Part shown: in pieces, positions 59,421 to 64,000 of the stretch
Layout: the number at the start of each line of letters is the position of its first letter
Position numbering within the stretch: position 1 is the first letter of the stretch
Assembly (NCBI GenBank): GCA_002682825.1
Contig: NOKP01000008.1
Span: 248,001-312,000 of the forward strand
Length of the DNA stretch: 64,000 nt
Direction: 5' to 3'
Origin: Neonectria sp. B-13
Taxonomy: Eukaryota > Ascomycota > Sordariomycetes > Hypocreales > Nectriaceae
Made by a program: the position numbers and the translations under genes
The notes under the pieces: model-generated
The model's database searches: none
What the model was told of the DNA's origin: nothing
What the model saw: only the letters and a program-made list of their open reading frames with translations

Positions 59421-60524
59421 GGTGCTGTCGTAGGAAACAAGCAAGCAGACTGGACGGAGCGGTGGACCTTGTCTCTCGGATCGCTTTCTCGACGACGCGT
59501 GTGAGTTTTTGACCAAGTGTTCGGTATGGTTCCGATGTAAGTGGGCAACCGGGCATGCGGATGTCGAATACCTATATATTGTAAGGAGGACGTTTACACC
59601 GTGAGCCAGGGGCCTTAGCGCCCAAGGTACTACGTGGCTCAGCAAATGACACAAGCTGTCTTATTATGTTTATAGACTGTTTTAAAATGTTCCAGCTGTT
59701 ATTAAGCAAGTGAGGGTTACGGGGAGGCTTTGCTTAAATAAAACTGGCTTCTATAAACGTGATTTACAAATGAACAACTTTACAGTATTGTAAAGTTGTT
59801 CATTGTAAATCGTTATATAAGAAATTATTTACCTAACCCCTTGGACCTACCCTGTACCTACCACACAGGCGCCTTCATTCCCCACACACTCGATAGCCCG
59901 AATCCTTCCCGCATACCCCCGGTTTACTCCCCACGCCATCCAAGGGCCGACCCGTGGATGTGCGTTTCCTGCTGCTTACTGCATGCGTCATTCCATGCAT
60001 CGGAGTGCCCACACACTATACTTATGCGGTAATCTCGGGCAACTTTCGGCCTGCCATGTACCTTCGGTCCGAGACACCGGGGCGCTCAAGGGCGGCTCCG
60101 GTCGACACCAAGGGCCTTCCATGATTTTGAGCATCGAAGTCCATCGTCTAAGCATCACGATGCAGTCGCAGCTTGCGTGAGACGAGTCGCTTCGGCCATG
60201 ACCCTCCCCGAAATTCGGCCAGCTTCCCGTGCTCGGGGCGCTTCGTCAACATGGACCTGGCCGACGGCGATCAGTCAGCATAGCCTTGTTACTATGTCAT
60301 AGGCGACCTTGTCCAGGACTTGTTCAACTATAGTCGGTTGTATTGAATAGATACTAACAACTGATATTGATAAGCTTCAGAGTCCCGTAGACGTTGGCTT
60401 GTGTCCAACCTAAACTCTCCCCATTTCGAAATTCCGTCTATTAGGAAGGTGGAACTACCCACGGCGACATCTAGGCCTCAACTCGCACCTGGAGCTTCCC
60501 ATTTCAACATTCCAGCTGGAAAAA
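59421..60524. promoter_or_regulatory. Shared divergent region of enoyl reductase and PKS
   Basis: About 1.1 kb between the divergent enoyl reductase and PKS starts. The left half is AT-rich with a long inverted repeat at about 59,761-59,811; the right half is GC-richer with no supported gene. Both genes are probably controlled from here, likely by the C6 regulator at 54.5 kb. Confidence 0.5.
59761..59811. repeat. Inverted repeat (24/23-bp arms, 4-bp loop)
   Basis: The left arm GATTTACAAATGAACAACTT, continued by TACA, pairs with the right arm, which starts TGTAAAGTTG and ends GTAAATC. There is one bulged base and the loop is GTAT. Looser symmetry extends outward to about 59,753 and 59,818. 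It lies between the enoyl reductase and PKS starts. Confidence 0.85.
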
Positions 60525-63500
60525 ATGCCCGCCATGAAATCGTCAGAACCCATCGCCATCGTGGGCAGCGCCTGCCGCTTCCCCGGAGGCTCAACTTCGC
60601 CGGCGGCCTTGTGGAAGCTGATCGAAAGCCCACGCGATGTGGCTACAGAGATCCCCAAAGAACGGTTTGACCTGACGAGCTTCTACCATCCTGACAGCAG
60701 CCATCCCGGGACCACCAATGTTAGGTTGTCGTACCTCCTCCAGGAGGACCTGCGAGTGTTTGACACGACCTTTTTTAATATCAGCCCGAACGAGGCCGAT
60801 TCGATGGATCCCCAGCAGCGCCTCCTCCTGGAAACGGTGTACGAGGCGCTCGAGTCCGGTGGACACCGCATCGATGCCTTGCGCGGCTCGGACACAGCCG
60901 TCTTTACAGGCACCATGTGCGTCGACTACAACGATACCTGGTTGCGCGACCCCAAGTCGTTTCCAACCTACTTCGCCACGGGCGCCAACCGGGCCGTCAT
61001 CTCGAACCGCATCTCATACTTCTTCGACTGGCACGGTCCGAGCATGACGATTGATACAGCCTGCTCCTCGAGCTTGGTCGCCCTCCACCAGGGCGTGAAG
61101 GCTCTACGTTCGGGCGAATCGCGAGTGGTGATGGCGTGCGGCACCCAGGTCATTCTGAACCCGGAAATCTACATCATGGAAAGTAAGCTGAACATGCTTT
61201 CCCCGACGGGCCGCTCGCGCATGTGGGATGCAGACGCCGACGGCTACGCTCGTGGCGAGGGCGTGGCGGCCGTTGTGCTCAAGCGGCTGAGCGACGCCAT
61301 CGCTGACGGAGATCACATCGAATCCATCATCCGCGAGACGGGCACCAACCAGGACGGCCACTCGGCCGGAATCACCGTCCCCAGCACCGAGGCACAGGCA
61401 AGTCTCATCCGCCAAACCTACTCGCGCGCCGGTTTAGATCCAGACGGCAACCAGTGGGACCGGCCGCAGTTCTTCGAAGCCCACGGCACGGGCACCAAAG
61501 CGGGAGATCCCAGGGAGGCCTCGGCCATCCACCAGGTCTTTGGCCAACAGCAGCACTCTTCCGGCTTCCCTCTGTATGTAGGCTCCATCAAGACCGTCGT
61601 TGGCCACCTCGAGGGTGCTGCCGGTCTCGCCGGCCTTCTCAAGGCGTCTGCCATGGTCCAGAAGGGGACTATCGCGCCAAACCTCCTATTCCACCGGCTG
61701 AATCCAGATGTCGAGCCCTTTTACAACGGCCTGCAGATACCAACGCAGGTGCTGCCCTGGCCCGAGCTGCCAGATGGCGTTCCTCGGCGCGTCAGCGTCA
61801 ATAGCTTCGGTACGTGCAGTGGGAACGCAGTCTTTTCATGTAGCCAAGTCACTAACACACCGCAGGGTTCGGTGGAAGCAACGCCCACGCCATTGTCGAG
61901 CAGTACCACGACGCCTCCGGCACCACAGACACGGATTGTGACCAGAGACCAGTCATTCCGTTTGTATTCTCGGCCGTCGCGGAGTCGTCCCTGATAGCAC
62001 AGCTGCAGGCATACTCGGACCATTTGGGCAGCCGGGAGGAGGTCGACCCTTATGACTTGGCCTGGACGCTGCAAGCGCGCAGAAGCGAATTCGCCGCCAA
62101 GGCTGCCTTCTCCGCGTCCACCACGTCGCAGCTGAAAGAGAAGATGGATGCCAGGTTGGCAGAAGTGAGCCGCACTCCCGGCTCCACCCTCGGCGTACGG
62201 GCGAAGTCTGGAGCCGCCGGGCCCGGCATTTTGGGAGTCTTTACCGGGCAGGGAGCGCAATGGCCGGCCATGGGATCGCAGCTGATCCGTTCCTCCAAGT
62301 TCGTGCGCAGCAGAGTGCAAGACTTGGAAGAGTCGCTGGCCACGCTTCCGCCCCCTGACCGCCCGGCCTGGAAGCTCCACGAGGAAATGCTGGCCGAAGG
62401 CGACGCCTCGCGCATCGCCGAGGCCGCGCTGTCCCAGCCGCTGTGCACCGCACTACAGATACTCCTTGTCGATCTCCTGCGTGAAGCGGGCGTTCGCTTC
62501 GCCGCCGTCGTGGGCCATTCCTCGGGCGAGATAGCCGCGGCCTATGCTGCCGGATTCGTGTCCGCTAGCGACGCCATCCGTATTGCCTACTATAGAGGGC
62601 TGTGCGTCCAGAAAGCGCAGCAGGGCGCCATGCTTGCCGTGGGAACCTCGTGGGAAGACGCAACCAAGCTTACGCGCTTGCGAAGGTTCCGAGGCCGCCT
62701 GGTCGTCGCAGCCCACAACTCGTCGGCCAGCGTGACAATGTCGGGCGACGTCGATGCCGTGGTGGCGGCCAAGAAGATCTTTGACGAGGAGAAGAAGTTT
62801 GCGAGGATACTCAAGGTGGACAAGGCCTACCACTCGCACCACATGCTGCCGTGCGGTGACGCCTATGTCGAAGCCCTGCGAGCCTGTTCACTCGGGGCTG
62901 AGGGAAACCAGCGCGATGACACCTCGTGTGCTTGGTTTTCCAGCGTGGCTCCCAGCTCCGAGCCCATCGAGGGCACCGAAGGCCTGCGGGACGTGTACTG
63001 GAGAGACAACATGGCCAGCCCGGTCCTGTTTGCGGATGCCGTCCGGAACGCCGTCTCCAGCAACGACCAGATCGGCCTCGTCGTCGAGGTCGGCCCTCAC
63101 CCGGCGCTCAAAGGCCCGGCTACGCAGACCATTTCTGATGCGCGCTCCGGGCTGCTTCCGTACTGCGGCACGCTCAGCCGGGGAGTCAGCGATGTCGAGG
63201 CCTTGTCCGACGCCCTAGGCTTCCTGTGGACGCACACGGGCTCCCGGGGAGTCGACTTCCAGTCGTACAGCCGGGCCGTCCAGGGCGAATCCGTCAAGCC
63301 CCGGTTGGTCGTCGGCCTGCCGTCGTATCAGTGGAACCACAGCCGGACTCACTGGAGCGAGCCGCGCCGGTCGCGACGGATCCGCAGCCAGACGCAGCCT
63401 CCCCACGAGCTTCTGGGCACCCTGGCTCCCGAGTCCAACGCCCACGACCTGCGCTGGACCAACGTGCTCAAACCGTCGCAGATCTCGTGGCTGAACGGAC

Positions 63501-64000
63501 ATAAGCTCCAGGGCCAGACGGTGTTTCCCGCCGCGGGATACGTAGCTATGGCACTGGAAGCGTCGAGGGTGCTTGAGTCGCCCGACACGCCCATCGAGCT
63601 CTTTGAGCTGCAGAACCTGTCCATCCCGAGAGCCATCATATTCGAGGAAGCAGACACCGCGGGAGTCGAAACACTCGTCACTCTGACGGGAGTGCAGCGC
63701 CAGGGAACATCTGTCACGGCGCAATTCTCCTGCTACGCGCTGCCCATTGTCAGCACGGGGTCGGAGCGCGACATGGAGCTTATAGCAACGGGCACTGCGA
63801 AGGTTCACTTTGGAACCCCCAGCTTAGATTCGCTGTCCGTCGCTCCGCAAGACGACTACAACATGTTCCCGTCAGACCCTAATCGCTTCTACTCGTACCT
63901 GACCGAATTCGGGTACGGCTACTCTGGCCCCTTCACGACCATGCGCGAGATACAGCGGAAGCTCAACCACGCCACCGCCCTCATCGACTCGTACTCTTAC
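60525..64000 (+). CDS. Highly reducing type I polyketide synthase, 5' part (KS-AT-DH...)
   Basis: Exon 1 (60525-61809) joins exon 2 (from 61866) in phase over a 56-nt intron. 1140 residues lie in the window and the frame is open at the edge. The ketosynthase has the catalytic Cys near residue 180 in DTACSSSLV, then [11 protein letters not shown] and the last His in VGHLEGAAG. The acyltransferase has [12 protein letters not shown] and nucleophile Ser near 647 in GHSSGE, consistent with malonyl-CoA. The dehydratase begins near residue 940, with catalytic His near 974 in [10 protein letters not shown]. The DH right after AT identifies a highly reducing enzyme; MT, ER, KR and ACP parts would lie beyond 64000. 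The start [14 protein letters not shown] directly precedes the KS. Neighbouring regulator, oxygenase and enoyl reductase support a biosynthetic cluster. No product can be named. Confidence 0.95.

Overview
The window is nuclear DNA of a filamentous ascomycete, most likely a plant-associated Sordariomycete-type fungus. Genes carry short introns (about 44-90 nt) with GT..AG ends. The families are typical of this group: NACHT-ankyrin receptors, pectin lyase, GH10 xylanase, fungal-type C6 regulators and a highly reducing polyketide synthase. I see no rRNA, convincing tRNA, CRISPR array or intact transposon. Exon limits were worked out by hand from splice signals and reading phase; unresolved ones are flagged.

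Layout. 0.4-4.3 kb: NACHT-ankyrin NLR (minus). 5-10 kb: small secreted protein, secreted S33 peptidase, pectin lyase. 11.5-15.7 kb: second NLR with nucleoside-phosphorylase, NACHT and ankyrin domains. 16.3-25.7 kb: APH-like kinase, a multi-TM carrier with a broken 3' end, a frameshifted HHxxxDG acyltransferase, an SDR, and a short regulator-like gene. 26.6-32 kb: M19 dipeptidase and Dal5-type transporter from one divergent promoter, then GH10 xylanase. 32.9-47.2 kb: a gasdermin-like gene tail to tail with a subtilisin-like protease, two small paralogous genes of a family I do not recognise, a C2H2 protein, a protein kinase and a CorA-like membrane protein. 48-51.2 kb: carboxylesterase and old yellow enzyme, convergent. 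51.2-54.5 kb: gene-poor, with a decayed coding relic. 54.5-64 kb: the start of a secondary-metabolite cluster (C6 regulator, 2-oxoglutarate oxygenase, stand-alone enoyl reductase, HR-PKS running off the end).

Three themes stand out. First, cell-death and non-self-recognition genes: two NLRs and a gasdermin/protease pair resembling the known HET-Q1/HET-Q2 arrangement. Second, plant-polymer and peptide scavenging. Third, a polyketide cluster whose PKS and enoyl reductase share one intergenic region containing a strong inverted repeat. Three genes carry reading-frame breaks not readily explained by an intron, so either allelic decay or base-level assembly errors should be considered. The least explained item is the pair of about 80-residue two-exon genes at 32.9-33.2 kb and 40.6-40.9 kb.
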